From NCBI GenBank assembly GCA_019348355.1, contig JAHWJP010000007.1, positions 1 to 47,925 on the forward strand: 47,925 nucleotides of DNA. Direction: 5' to 3'. Below, one piece after another: positions 17,193 through 25,712 of this stretch. How positions within the stretch are numbered: the stretch's first letter is position 1; the number at the start of each line of letters is the position of its first letter. The translations under genes and the position numbers were made by a program. The notes beneath the pieces were generated by a model. It worked only from the letters and a program-made list of their open reading frames with translations. It had not been told where the DNA came from and ran no database searches. This DNA is from Actinomycetota bacterium (GTDB taxonomy: Bacteria; Actinomycetota; Actinomycetes; Mycobacteriales; SCTD01).

Positions 17193-18245
17193 TCAGGTCA
17201 GCCCGACCTCGTCGAGCAGCGCGAGCGTCTGCGCGAGCGAGTCCAGCTGGGACAGGTCGACCTTCGGGCCCTGCAGTGAGGACAGCGGCGGCAGGTCGGG
17301 CACGTCCGGCTGCACCCCCTCGATCAGCGGGAACTCCTTGGTCACCTCGGCGAAGTAGGTCTGCGCCTGCTCGCCGAGCAGGTAGTCCACGAATGCCTGC
17401 GCGTCCTGGCTCTGCTTGCCGGCCAGCACCGCGACCCCGGTGACGTTGACCAGCGAACCGGGGTCGGCACCCGGGAACAGGTAGTTGCGGGCCGTCAACT
17501 TGTCGAGTCCGCCTGCCTCGGAAGCTTTCTCGTACAGGTAGTAATGGTTCACCAGCCCGAAGGGGATGGCGCCCTCGTTGACGGCGTCGACGATGAGGGC
17601 GTTGCCCTCGTAGGCCTTCGGGTCGTTGTCGCGGAACCCTTCGAGGAAGGCGCGGGTCCGCTCCTCACCGGCGGTGACCCGCATGCCCGTGACGAAGGAC
17701 TGGAACGAGGCGTTCGTCGGGGCGTAGCCGACCTTGCCGTCGTACTGCGGCTCGGTGAGCTCGAACACGCTCTTCGGCAGGTCGGCGGCCGCGACGAGGT
17801 CGGGATTGTAGACCAGCACGCGGGAGCGGCCCGACACCCCGACCCACCGGCCGTCGGCAGAGGAGTACTGCGCCGGCACCGTGGCCAGCGTGTCGGCGGG
17901 CAGCTGCTCGAGCCGGCCCGCGTCCTGCAGCGCGCCGAGCGCGCCGGCGTCCTGGGACAGGAACACCGCCGCGGGGGTGCGGTCCCCCTCCTCGAGCAGC
18001 TGGGCGGCCAGCTCGGCACTGCCGCCGTAGCGGGTGGCGACCTCGATGCCGCTGACCTCGGTGAACATCTCCAGCAGCGGCCCGACCAGGTTCTCGTTGC
18101 GGCCGCTGTAGACGACCAGCTCGCCGGCCTCGGCTGCCGCTGCGAGCTGCTCGGCCGGATCGTCCCCGCCGGAGCCGCATGCGGCGGTGGCGAGCAGCCC
18201 GGTGACGAGCAGGGCGCGCAGGGTGCGGGCGAGCAGGCGTGGCAA
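17193..18245 (-). CDS. fbpA: Ferric iron-binding lipoprotein of the ABC importer
   Basis: An extracellular solute-binding protein of 350 residues with a lipoprotein signal: basic start, hydrophobic stretch and lipobox LLATAAC with C23. The mature part matches FbpA-type ferric-binding proteins (LVVYSGRNENLVGPLLEMF at the start of the fold). A tyrosine pair at NHYYLYEKAS is the expected iron-ligand position. The start is TTG at 18245, with AGGAG about eight bases upstream. The operon is preceded by an IdeR-like box, which supports iron over other oxyanion or cation substrates. Confidence 0.92.
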   Translation of the reverse strand: MPRLLARTLRALLVTGLLATAACGSGGDDPAEQLAAAAEAGELVVYSGRNENLVGPLLEMFTEVSGIEVATRYGGSAELAAQLLEEGDRTPAAVFLSQDAGALGALQDAGRLEQLPADTLATVPAQYSSADGRWVGVSGRSRVLVYNPDLVAAADLPKSVFELTEPQYDGKVGYAPTNASFQSFVTGMRVTAGEERTRAFLEGFRDNDPKAYEGNALIVDAVNEGAIPFGLVNHYYLYEKASEAGGLDKLTARNYLFPGADPGSLVNVTGVAVLAGKQSQDAQAFVDYLLGEQAQTYFAEVTKEFPLIEGVQPDVPDLPPLSSLQGPKVDLSQLDSLAQTLALLDEVGLT

Positions 18246-18276
18246 GGGAGGTCTCCTGGGTCCGTCGGGGCGAAGG

Positions 18277-18295
18277 TTAGGGCAGCCTCACCAAA
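18277..18295 (-). promoter_or_regulatory. DtxR/IdeR-type iron box of the fbpABC operon
   Basis: On the minus strand the site reads TTTGGTGAGGCTGCCCTAA, 15 of 19 matches to the consensus TTAGGTTAGGCTAACCTAA of DtxR/IdeR/DmdR repressors. It lies about 32 bases before the TTG start of the binding protein and overlaps a -10-like TAACCT, so bound repressor would block the promoter. The prediction is repression by ferrous iron. Confidence 0.8.
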
Positions 18296-18403
18296 GGTAC
18301 CCGCCTCGCCTCCTCCGCGCCGATGCACCACGGCCGGCCGGTTGGCAACGATCATGCTGGGCACAGCCAACCCCGACAGGACCGGCGAGGACAGGGGTAC
18401 AAC

Positions 18404-18613
18404 GTGACGGAGCTCAAGAAGGGCAGCCGGGTCACCGGCGAGCATCGCGACACTCTCGCGGCCGACCTCAAGAAGCGGTACGAAGGGGGCGAGAGCATCC
18501 GCCTGCTGGCCGAGTCGACAGGCCGGTCCTACGGCTTCGTGCACCGGATCCTCAACGAGTCCGGTGCGACGCTGCGCGGGCGTGGCGGGGCGACGCGCAA
18601 GAAGCCCTCCTGA
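18404..18613 (+). CDS. Small helix-turn-helix protein
   Basis: A 69-residue basic protein with one helix-turn-helix (RYEGGESIRLLAESTGRSYG then FVHRILNESGATLRGRGG). Homologous small HTH proteins are widespread in actinobacteria, but I know no settled function. GTG at 18404 is chosen because conservation begins at TELKKGSRV; the ATG at 18323 would add 27 non-homologous residues. It is divergent from the iron importer and 37 bases upstream of the acyl-CoA dehydrogenase gene. Confidence 0.82.
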   Translation: MTELKKGSRVTGEHRDTLAADLKKRYEGGESIRLLAESTGRSYGFVHRILNESGATLRGRGGATRKKPS

Positions 18614-18650
18614 CGGGCGCAGCTCCCCCGCCGGTGCGAGGCTGACCGGC

Positions 18651-19805
18651 ATGGACCTGGCCCTCAGCTCCGAGCAGGACGCCGTGCAGAAGGCGGTCCG
18701 GCAGTGGGTCGACGACATCGTGGTGCCTCGCGCTCTGGGCAACGATCGCGCCGAGCGCTTCCCGCAGGAGGCGCTGGACGGGCTTCGCGAGACCGGCTTT
18801 CTCGGCCTGAGCATCGCCGAGCAGTACGGCGGCGGTGGTGGCGACCCGATGTCGTACGTCCTGTTCATCGAGGAGCTCGGGCGGGGCGACGCCAACGTCC
18901 GTTCCATCGTGAGCGTGCACCTCGGCCTGGTCGCCGGCTCGATCGAGCGCTGGGGCACGCCGGAGCAGAAGTCGCGGTGGCTGCCGCCGATGGCGACCGG
19001 ACAGGTGCTCGGCTGTTTCGGGTTGACCGAACCCGACTACGGCTCCAACCCGGCCGACCTGCAGGCCTCGGCCGTGCCGCAGCCGGGCGGCGGCTACCTG
19101 CTCAACGGCACCAAGATCTTCATCACCAACGGGACCATCGCCGGCCTGACGCTGTTCATGGCGCGCACCGGCGGGCCCGGAGCCCGCGGCGTCAGCGCCT
19201 TTCTCGTGCCGAACGACACTCCCGGCTTCGCGGCCCGGCCGATCCACGGCAAGCTCGGCCTGCGCTCGTGCGACACCGCCGAGCTGGTGCTGCGCGACGT
19301 GCGGGTCGGGCCTGAGGCGCTGCTGGGCGGCGAGGAGGGCAACGGCATCCGGGTGGCGCTGACCGCCCTGAACGACGGCCGCATGTCGCTCGCGGCCTCC
19401 TGCACCGGCCTGTCACAGGCGGCGCTCGACACGATGGTGAACTACACCAAACAGCGGCACCAGTTCGGCAAGCCCGTCGCCGGCCACCAGCTCGTGCAGG
19501 CGCTTCTCGCCGACACCGCGGTCGAGCTGGACTGCTCCCGGCTGCTGACCTATCGCGTCGCGGACCTCAAGGCCCGCGGCGAGGACTACTCCCTCGCGGC
19601 GTCCAAAGCCAAGTACTACGCGAGCGAGGCGTCGGTGCGGGCGGCCAACGCCTGCGTGCAGGCGCACGGCGGCTACGGCTACATCGACTCCTACGCCGCC
19701 GGGAAGTACCTTCGGGACGCGAGGGTTACCACGCTGTACGAGGGCACCTCGCAGATCCAGCAGCTCATCATCGGGCGCGCACTCACCGGGATCTCGGCCT
19801 TCTGA
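18651..19805 (+). CDS. Acyl-CoA dehydrogenase
   Basis: A flavoprotein of 384 residues that oxidises an acyl-CoA thioester to the trans-2-enoyl-CoA and passes electrons to ETF. The N-terminal helical domain is followed by the FAD-binding beta domain (CFGLTEPDYGSNP and GTKIFITNG) and the C-terminal domain with the catalytic-base motif YEGTSQIQ (E364). This position of the base is that of short-chain, isovaleryl- and glutaryl-type enzymes. The exact substrate cannot be told. GLTEPDYGSNP (D rather than A before YGS) resembles glutaryl-CoA dehydrogenase-like members. The start is ATG at 18651. Confidence 0.92.
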   Translation: MDLALSSEQDAVQKAVRQWVDDIVVPRALGNDRAERFPQEALDGLRETGFLGLSIAEQYGGGGGDPMSYVLFIEELGRGDANVRSIVSVHLGLVAGSIERWGTPEQKSRWLPPMATGQVLGCFGLTEPDYGSNPADLQASAVPQPGGGYLLNGTKIFITNGTIAGLTLFMARTGGPGARGVSAFLVPNDTPGFAARPIHGKLGLRSCDTAELVLRDVRVGPEALLGGEEGNGIRVALTALNDGRMSLAASCTGLSQAALDTMVNYTKQRHQFGKPVAGHQLVQALLADTAVELDCSRLLTYRVADLKARGEDYSLAASKAKYYASEASVRAANACVQAHGGYGYIDSYAAGKYLRDARVTTLYEGTSQIQQLIIGRALTGISAF

Positions 19806-19837
19806 GCTGATCGAAGCAGGGGAGGGAGCGCCGCCGG

Positions 19838-21772
19838 ATGGAGAGCTACGGCTCGCACTCCATGATGGGCCGGCACTCCATGATGCGGTCGTTCGGCCGC
19901 GACCCGTCGGTGACCGACGTGCAGCTCGCGCCCGGGACGGGTCGCCGCATCGTGCGGTTCGCCGCACCGTACAAGCGTGATCTGTCGGTCTTCCTCGCGC
20001 TGATCGTCCTCGCGGCGTTCGCGGCCGTGCTGAACCCGCTGATCTTCAAAGTCATCATCGACGACGGCATCGGGACGAACCCGCCGGCGACCGGTGACCC
20101 CGGGCTGGTCATCTCGCTGGCGCTGCTCGTCGCCGGGCTCGCACTGTTCGAGGCGGTGCTGAAGCTGTGGCAGAAGTGGTGCTCCGCGCGCATCGGCGAG
20201 GGCCTGATCTACGACATGCGCTCGCAGGTCTACGCCCACATCTCGCGGATGCCGATCGCCTTCTTCACCCGTACGCAGACCGGCGCGCTCATCAGCCGGA
20301 TCAACAACGACGTGATGGGCGCGCAGTCGGCGTTCACCGGCACGCTGTCCGGCGTCGTCAGCAACGTCATCGGGGTGGTGTTGACGCTGATCGCCATGGC
20401 GATCCTGTCGTGGCAGATCACCCTGCTCTCACTCGTGCTGCTACCGGTGTTCATCGTCCCGGCCAAGCTGATCGGCACCAGGCTGCAGGCGCTGACCCGC
20501 GAGAGCTACTCCCTCGACGCCCAGATGACCAACGAGATGACCGAGCGCTTCAACATCTCGGGGGCGCTGCTGGTCAAGCTGTTCGGCCGGCCGTCGGTCG
20601 ATGCGGCCTCCTTCCGGGACAAGGCGGGTCGGGTCCGTGACATCGGGATCACCCGGGCGATGTACGGCGCGGTGTTCTTCGTCTCGCTCACCACCGTCGC
20701 GGCGCTGGCGACCGCGATGGTCTACGGGGTGGGTGGTGTCCTCGCGGCGTCCGGCTCGCTCGGCGTCGGCACTGTGGTGGCGCTCGCGGCGTACCTCACC
20801 CGGCTCTACGGTCCACTGACCGCGCTGTCGAACGTCCGGGTCGACGTGATGACCGCGCTGGTCAGCTTCGAGCGGGTCTTCGAGGTGCTCGACCTCGAGC
20901 CGATGGTCGTCGAACAGACAGAGGCGGTCGAGCTGCCGCGCGGCGCGACCTCGGTGGAGCTCGACGCGGTCTCGTTCGGCTATCCGACGGCCGAGCAGGT
21001 GTCACTCGCCTCGCTCGAGACCGTCGAGGTCCTGGAGTCGACCCCGTCATCACAGGTGCTGCACCAGGTGAGCCTGCGGGTCGAGCCCGGTTCGCTGGTG
21101 GCGCTGGTGGGGCCGTCGGGCGCCGGCAAGACGACGATCGGTCAGCTCGTCACCCGGATGTACGACGTCGACTCCGGTGCCGTGCTGATCGGCGGGCACG
21201 ACGTCCGCACCGTGACCATGCAGTCGCTCCGCGACGCCGTCGGCGTCGTCACCCAGGACGCCCACATGTTCCACGACACGATCCGCGCCAACCTGCACTA
21301 CGCCGATGCGCGCGCCACCGACGAGCGGCTCTGGGAGGTGCTCGAGGCAGCGCAGGTCGCCGGCCTCGTCCGGTCGCTGCCGGACGGTCTGGACACCCTG
21401 GTCGGCGACCGCGGCTACCGGCTGTCCGGTGGCGAGAAGCAGCGCATCGCGATCGCCCGGCTGCTGCTCAAGGCCCCCGGGGTGGTGATCCTCGACGAGG
21501 CGACGGCCCACCTCGACTCGGAGTCCGAGGCCGCGGTGCAGCGGGCGTTGTCGACCGCGCTGGCGGGGCGTACGTCCCTCGTCATCGCGCACCGGCTCTC
21601 GACCGTGCGGGACGCCGACCTCATCGTCGTCCTGCAGGACGGGCGGGTGGTCGAGCGCGGGCGGCACGAGCAGCTGCTCGAGCGGGGTGGGCTCTACGCG
21701 GAGCTCTACCGCACCCAGTTCGAGAGCCAGGCGCAGGTCGCGGCTGTCGCGGCGGCCTCTGGCCCTCCCTGA
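19838..21772 (+). CDS. ABC exporter (fused membrane and ATPase domains)
   Basis: A 644-residue half-transporter: six TM segments in residues 45-330, then an ATPase with Walker A GPSGAGKTT, signature LSGGEKQR, Walker B VILDEATAHLD and H-loop AHRLST. It probably exports a hydrophobic compound or drug as a homodimer; the substrate is unknown. The N-terminus holds a duplicated HSMM(G)R motif, and the ATG at 19838 after GGAG is the first plausible start. An insert of about 20 residues sits between FGYP and the Walker A strand, as I recall from actinobacterial relatives. The last codons (SGPP) and TGA lie inside palindromic element A. Confidence 0.92.
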   Translation: MESYGSHSMMGRHSMMRSFGRDPSVTDVQLAPGTGRRIVRFAAPYKRDLSVFLALIVLAAFAAVLNPLIFKVIIDDGIGTNPPATGDPGLVISLALLVAGLALFEAVLKLWQKWCSARIGEGLIYDMRSQVYAHISRMPIAFFTRTQTGALISRINNDVMGAQSAFTGTLSGVVSNVIGVVLTLIAMAILSWQITLLSLVLLPVFIVPAKLIGTRLQALTRESYSLDAQMTNEMTERFNISGALLVKLFGRPSVDAASFRDKAGRVRDIGITRAMYGAVFFVSLTTVAALATAMVYGVGGVLAASGSLGVGTVVALAAYLTRLYGPLTALSNVRVDVMTALVSFERVFEVLDLEPMVVEQTEAVELPRGATSVELDAVSFGYPTAEQVSLASLETVEVLESTPSSQVLHQVSLRVEPGSLVALVGPSGAGKTTIGQLVTRMYDVDSGAVLIGGHDVRTVTMQSLRDAVGVVTQDAHMFHDTIRANLHYADARATDERLWEVLEAAQVAGLVRSLPDGLDTLVGDRGYRLSGGEKQRIAIARLLLKAPGVVILDEATAHLDSESEAAVQRALSTALAGRTSLVIAHRLSTVRDADLIVVLQDGRVVERGRHEQLLERGGLYAELYRTQFESQAQVAAVAAASGPP

Positions 21773-21831
21773 TCACCTGGCACGATTTTGCCCCTCCAGG
21801 CGGCCATTTCGCGCCAGCTGATCAGGCAGGG
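21763..21831. repeat. Palindromic element A, copy 2
   Basis: CCCTCCCTGATCACCTGGC at 21763-21781 is identical to the arm of the other copies; the right arm at 21811-21831 is its reverse complement with two mismatches. It spans the end of the ABC exporter gene, whose stop codon (TGA at 21770-21772) is inside the left arm, and the convergent SUFU gene ends 26 bases later. A run of nine G (21848-21856) follows just before the SUFU stop. Confidence 0.83.
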
Positions 21832-21856
21832 GTGTCGGGGTGTCGGCGGGGGGGGG

Positions 21857-22906
21857 TCAGCCGACGGACTTGATGACGTTGCCCTGCTGGTCGCGTACGG
21901 CGGTGCGCTCCACCTGGAACAGGACGTCGGGCAGCCCGGGCACTTCGTAGCGCCCGGCGACCGGGCGTAGTGATGCCCCGATGGACTCAGCCTGCTCGGC
22001 AGTGACGGTCAGCGTCCAGCCACTGTCCGATCGGGTGAGGCCGGCACTCGAGCCGGGGAGGAAGGTCAGCATCTTCTCCTTGGTCATGAGGGCGAACGGC
22101 CGGCCGAAGCCGATCCGCAGCGGCAGCACCAGACACAGGCTGTCGACCACGGTCGCCGGCAGGGTCACGAAGGCCGGTCGGCGCGGGAACCGCTTGGCGG
22201 CGCGTACGGTCAACGCGCTGATCTGCAATGCGCCCAGTGAGGAGCCGTCCCGGTTGCGGCCCTCGACGATGGCCGAATCGATGTCGGGATCGGTGAGCAG
22301 TGAGCGGCGGTCCAGGTCGGTGACGAGCAGCGGCAGGTGCCGGGACAGCACCGGTCGCATGGCCTGGGCGTCCCAGGTGCGGATCGCGGCCCGCTCGTCC
22401 TGGGTGACCCCGACGACCTGGAGGAACCGCACGTGCCCGAACGGTCCATAAACGGGGCGCAGCTCGGGCTCCTCGTAGAAGATCACCGCCCGGATCTGCG
22501 TGTCCGAGCCCTCGAGGATCGGGCCGAACAGGTCCATCGAGTGTCCCGGTGCGAGGACGTTGTCGGTCTCGAAGACGTAGCGGGCGAGGTTCTGGAGCAC
22601 GTTGGCCATGAACACCGGGGGCTCGGCCTCGGCGCCTCGGCGTAGGCGAGCCGTCAACTCAAACCCGCGGCCGCTGGCGTGCAGGTTCTCGTTCTGCTTG
22701 GTGTAAAGCTCGGTGAGGCCGTAGGAGACGTAATGCCAGTGGTCCTGGCGGGCGTAGACCGAGATGCCGTCCAGCGGGTCCGGTCCGCCGTCACTCCAGC
22801 GCCGGACGGTCGCCCAGTGACACGCCGGCTCGGTGCCGCCGTAGACGGCGCTGAGCGCGGCGTCGATGGTGTGCCAACCCGGGGCGGTGTCGTCGTCGCT
22901 CGGCAC
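21857..22906 (-). CDS. Suppressor-of-fused (SUFU) domain protein
   Basis: A protein of about 349 residues with a SUFU domain: the opening GWHTIDAALSAVYGG, the segment YGLTELYTK, the core GRGFELTARLRR, and PVFMANVLQNLARYVFETDN are characteristic. SUFU is known as a Hedgehog-pathway regulator in animals; bacterial members are linked to polymorphic toxin immunity in comparative studies, but no toxin gene is present beside this one. The C-terminal part beyond about residue 200 looks unique to bacterial forms. GTG at 22906 is preferred over the ATG at 22957, because that ATG lies inside element A copy 3 and homology starts later. Confidence 0.85.
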   Translation of the reverse strand: MPSDDDTAPGWHTIDAALSAVYGGTEPACHWATVRRWSDGGPDPLDGISVYARQDHWHYVSYGLTELYTKQNENLHASGRGFELTARLRRGAEAEPPVFMANVLQNLARYVFETDNVLAPGHSMDLFGPILEGSDTQIRAVIFYEEPELRPVYGPFGHVRFLQVVGVTQDERAAIRTWDAQAMRPVLSRHLPLLVTDLDRRSLLTDPDIDSAIVEGRNRDGSSLGALQISALTVRAAKRFPRRPAFVTLPATVVDSLCLVLPLRIGFGRPFALMTKEKMLTFLPGSSAGLTRSDSGWTLTVTAEQAESIGASLRPVAGRYEVPGLPDVLFQVERTAVRDQQGNVIKSVG

Positions 22907-22943
22907 GGAACAGATTCTCTCGCACTCGACCCGGCCCCGCGGG

Positions 22944-23012
22944 CCCTCCCTGATCATGTGGCGCTGGAGATGCCCGATACGCAGAGAATTCTCGCCAGAT
23001 GATCAGGGAGGG
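22944..23012. repeat. Palindromic element A, copy 3
   Basis: Arms of 20 bp with one mismatch: CCCTCCCTGATCATGTGGCG at 22944-22963 and the partner at 22993-23012. The loop shares TGGCGC, GG and GCCCG spacing with copy 1. It lies between the small gene ending at 23147 and the SUFU start, both on the minus strand, so here it follows one gene and precedes the next. Confidence 0.85.
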
Positions 23013-23066
23013 AGCGCTAGCGCATCGAACTCCACCGGTGGGTCGAGTCACCGCCACCGCAGTGCT

Positions 23067-23135
23067 GATCCACCGCAGGATCGCCGACGTAGGAGCGATG
23101 CTTCCGCGCTGAGGACGGCGATGCTGCGGTTGATG
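23067..23135. repeat. Palindromic element C, copy 1
   Basis: Left arm GATCCACCGCAGGATCGCC (23067-23085) and right arm GGCGATGCTGCGGTTGATG (23117-23135) form an imperfect stem. The same arms, one base from perfect, occur at 40571-40639, and the intervening sequence is also related (a CGCTGAGG block before the right arm in both). It lies just downstream of the 56-residue gene. Confidence 0.8.
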
Positions 23136-23146
23136 TTCAGGAGGCC

Positions 23147-23317
23147 TCAGCCGGCGCCACCGGGCGAGCCGCCGCCGACCCCGCCGAGCTCCTGGTCGTC
23201 GGTGAAGGCTGCGGGGTCGCTGGTCGCCGGGAGTTCTGCGGCCTCCACATCCTCGGGAGTCACCTCTACGTCGGTGCCGTTCTGGACCCGCGGGACATCG
23301 CGCTGTGGCTCGGACAT
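23147..23317 (-). CDS. Small acidic hypothetical protein (56 residues)
   Basis: ATG at 23317, preceded by GGGGGA five bases upstream, opens a 56-codon frame. The product is acidic and disordered: MSEPQRDVPRVQNG, then a stretch rich in E, D, T and V, ending in a glycine-rich tail. It has the look of a genuine small actinobacterial protein: protein-like codon use, a good ribosome binding site and no overlap with another gene. I do not recognise it. It is divergent from the PhoD-like phosphatase and may share its promoter region (23318-23450). Confidence 0.6.
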   Translation of the reverse strand: MSEPQRDVPRVQNGTDVEVTPEDVEAAELPATSDPAAFTDDQELGGVGGGSPGGAG

Positions 23318-23450
23318 GACGTCCCCCTACCCGGCGACTGCGGACTGCAACGGCGAAGCTTCCGCCAGGCAGACCTCGCCCAGCCGGCGCCCCGTGCGAG
23401 CGGGGTTGCGCAGCCGGGGGACGATGAGCGCAACCCGAAGGAGGCCACGC

Positions 23451-25112
23451 GTGGCGAAGCTCGTGCTCGGTCCGCTGCTACGCCATGTCGACGAGACCTC
23501 TGCGACGGTCTGGGTCGAGACCGACGCCGCCTGCGAGGTGTCGGTGCTCGGCTGCACGACGCGTACCTTCGCGGTTGCCGGCCACCACTACGCGCTGGTC
23601 GTCTGCGGAGGTCTGGAGCCCGGGACCACCACGCCGTACGCCGTGGTGCTCGACGGCGAAACCGCCTATCCAGAGGCAGACTCATCGTTTCCGGCGCCGA
23701 AGGTACGCACCCGGACGGGCGCCGGTGACGAGCCGTTCCGGTTGCTGTTCGGCTCGTGCCGGGTGGCCCGTCCGCACGTGCCGCCGTACACCGACGCCAA
23801 GGGCGACAAGGCGGTCGGCGTCGACGCGCTGCACGCCTACGGGCGGCGGATGCTCACCGCCGAGGAGCCGGAGTGGCCGGACGCGGTGTTGCTGGTGGGC
23901 GACCAGGTCTACGCCGACGAGGTGTCGCCGGAGACGGTGGCCTACATCGAGCGCACCCGCGGGACCGAGAAGCCGCCGAAGGACGGGGTGGCGGACTTCG
24001 AGGAGTACACCGTGCTCTACCGCGAGGCGTGGAGTGACCCGACGATCCGCTGGGTGCTCGCGACGCTGCCCACCGCGATGGTGTTCGACGACCACGACAT
24101 CCACGACGACTGGAACACCTCCGCCGTCTGGCGCCGCCACATGCAGACCCAGTCCTGGTGGGCGGCGCGCATCGAGGGCGGGCTCATGGCGTACTGGCTC
24201 TATCAACACCTGGGCAACCTGTCGCCGAAGGCGCTGGCGGCGGACGAGATGTGGGCGGCGGTGCAGCAGGCCGGCGCCGAGGGCGCCGACTGCGAGCAGT
24301 TGCTGCGCGAGTTCGCCCGCCGGGCCGACGCCGAGGCCGACGGGGGCAAGGGGGTGCGCTGGAGCTACCGGCGCGACTACGGCGATGTGCGGCTGCTGGT
24401 GATGGACTCGCGCGGCGGCCGGGTGCTGGAGAGCGGCGAGCGGTCGATGGTGGATCCGGCCGAGTGGGACTGGATCGTCGAGCAGACCAAGGACTGCGCC
24501 TCGCACCTGCTGCTTGCCTCGTCGCTGCCGGTGTTCCTGCCGCCCGCCATCCACTACCTCGAGGCGTGGAACGAAGCCGTCTGCGACGGTGCGTGGGGCA
24601 AGCGATGGACGGAGTGGGGCGAGAAGATCCGGCAGGGAGCAGATCTCGAGCACTGGGCGGCTTTCCGGCGCAGCTGGGAGCGGCTCGTGCAGCTCGTGTC
24701 GGACGTCGGCGCCGGCAAGCACGGACCGGCGCCCGCCACCATCACCTTCCTCGGCGGGGACGTGCACTTCTCCTACCTCACCGAGGCGCACTTCCCGGCG
24801 GCGGACGGCGTGACGAGCCGGGTCTTCCAGGCGGTCTGCTCACCGGTCCGCAACCCGATCAACGTGCCCATCCAGCTCGGCGACCGCTTCGCCCGTACGC
24901 CGGTCGGGCGGTCGATCGGTCGGCTGGTGGCGCGCAGCGCCGGCGTCCCGGCGCCGAAGGTCTCGTGGGGGATCGACCACGGGCCGCGGTTCGACAACGA
25001 GATCGCGGCGCTCGAGCTGACCGGTCGTCGCGCGCTGTTCCGGCTGGAGAAGGCGCTGCCCGGTGATGCGGCCGAGCCGCTCGAGACGGTCCTCGAACGG
25101 CAGCTGTCATGA
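23451..25112 (+). CDS. PhoD-like alkaline phosphatase family protein
   Basis: A 553-residue metallophosphoesterase of the PhoD family. The N-terminal beta-sandwich domain (residues 1-95) is followed by the catalytic domain with FGSCR, the metal motif LLVGDQVYADEV, MVFDDHDIHDDW and the late FLGGDVHFSYL. There is no twin-arginine or other signal peptide, so unlike B. subtilis PhoD it is probably cytoplasmic, as in many actinobacterial members. GTG at 23451 sits six bases after AAGGAGG, the best ribosome binding site in the region. The frame is open 585 bases upstream but that part crosses element C and the divergent small gene and is not coding. Confidence 0.9.
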   Translation: MAKLVLGPLLRHVDETSATVWVETDAACEVSVLGCTTRTFAVAGHHYALVVCGGLEPGTTTPYAVVLDGETAYPEADSSFPAPKVRTRTGAGDEPFRLLFGSCRVARPHVPPYTDAKGDKAVGVDALHAYGRRMLTAEEPEWPDAVLLVGDQVYADEVSPETVAYIERTRGTEKPPKDGVADFEEYTVLYREAWSDPTIRWVLATLPTAMVFDDHDIHDDWNTSAVWRRHMQTQSWWAARIEGGLMAYWLYQHLGNLSPKALAADEMWAAVQQAGAEGADCEQLLREFARRADAEADGGKGVRWSYRRDYGDVRLLVMDSRGGRVLESGERSMVDPAEWDWIVEQTKDCASHLLLASSLPVFLPPAIHYLEAWNEAVCDGAWGKRWTEWGEKIRQGADLEHWAAFRRSWERLVQLVSDVGAGKHGPAPATITFLGGDVHFSYLTEAHFPAADGVTSRVFQAVCSPVRNPINVPIQLGDRFARTPVGRSIGRLVARSAGVPAPKVSWGIDHGPRFDNEIAALELTGRRALFRLEKALPGDAAEPLETVLERQLS

Positions 25113-25196
25113 CCGGCTGGCCTCCCCGCCCTCTTTGATTCACGCCGGAGTTCGGCGCTTTCGCCGGGTCGAGAACCCTCTGAAGTCCCGCGTTGA

Positions 25197-25679
25197 TCAG
25201 CTGGAGGGGGCCTCGCCGACCTGCTGCTGCAGGTAGAGCTGGTCGCCGAGGGTCTCGATCAGCGACAGCTGCGTCTCCAGATAGCCCACGTGCTCCTCCT
25301 CCGAGCTCAGGATCGACTCGAACAGCAGCCGGGTGACGGTGTCCCCGGCGTCTCGGCAGACATCGATGCCCCGGTGCAGGCTGGCCATCGCCCGGACCTC
25401 GACGTCCAGGTCGGCGCTGAGCTGCTCGCGCACCCGCTCGCCGATCGACAGCGGGTTCAGCCGCTGCAGGTTGGGGTGGCCCTCGAGGAACAGGATGCGG
25501 TGGATGAGCAGGTCGGCATGCTTCATCTCGTCGATCGACTCGGCGTAGGTGTAGTCGGCGAGCTTGGTGAAGCCCCAGTTCCGCTGCATCGCGGCGTGCA
25601 GGTAGTACTGGTTGACCGCCGTGAGCTCGTTGGTCAGGACCTCGTTGAGGACCTCGAGAACCGCCTCGTTGCCATGCAT
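25197..25679 (-). CDS. bfr: Bacterioferritin
   Basis: A 160-residue bacterioferritin, the heme-containing iron-storage protein that assembles as a 24-mer. All ferroxidase ligands are in register: E18, E51, H54, E94, E127 and H130, with Y25 nearby. M52 is the heme-binding methionine. The start is ATG at 25679. It follows the ferredoxin gene by 33 bases, and the operon begins at the IdeR-like box at 26139-26157, so induction by iron excess or repression release by the DtxR/IdeR regulator is expected. Confidence 0.97.
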   Translation of the reverse strand: MHGNEAVLEVLNEVLTNELTAVNQYYLHAAMQRNWGFTKLADYTYAESIDEMKHADLLIHRILFLEGHPNLQRLNPLSIGERVREQLSADLDVEVRAMASLHRGIDVCRDAGDTVTRLLFESILSSEEEHVGYLETQLSLIETLGDQLYLQQQVGEAPSS

Positions 25680-25712
25680 GTTCGTGCTCCTCTGCCGGAT
25701 GGTGTCGGACGT

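Noticed and set aside
22866-25112. A 748-codon start for the PhoD-like protein
   Set aside because: The first 195 codons cross element A, element C and the divergent small gene and look non-coding; GTG 23451 has a strong ribosome binding site and the family start.
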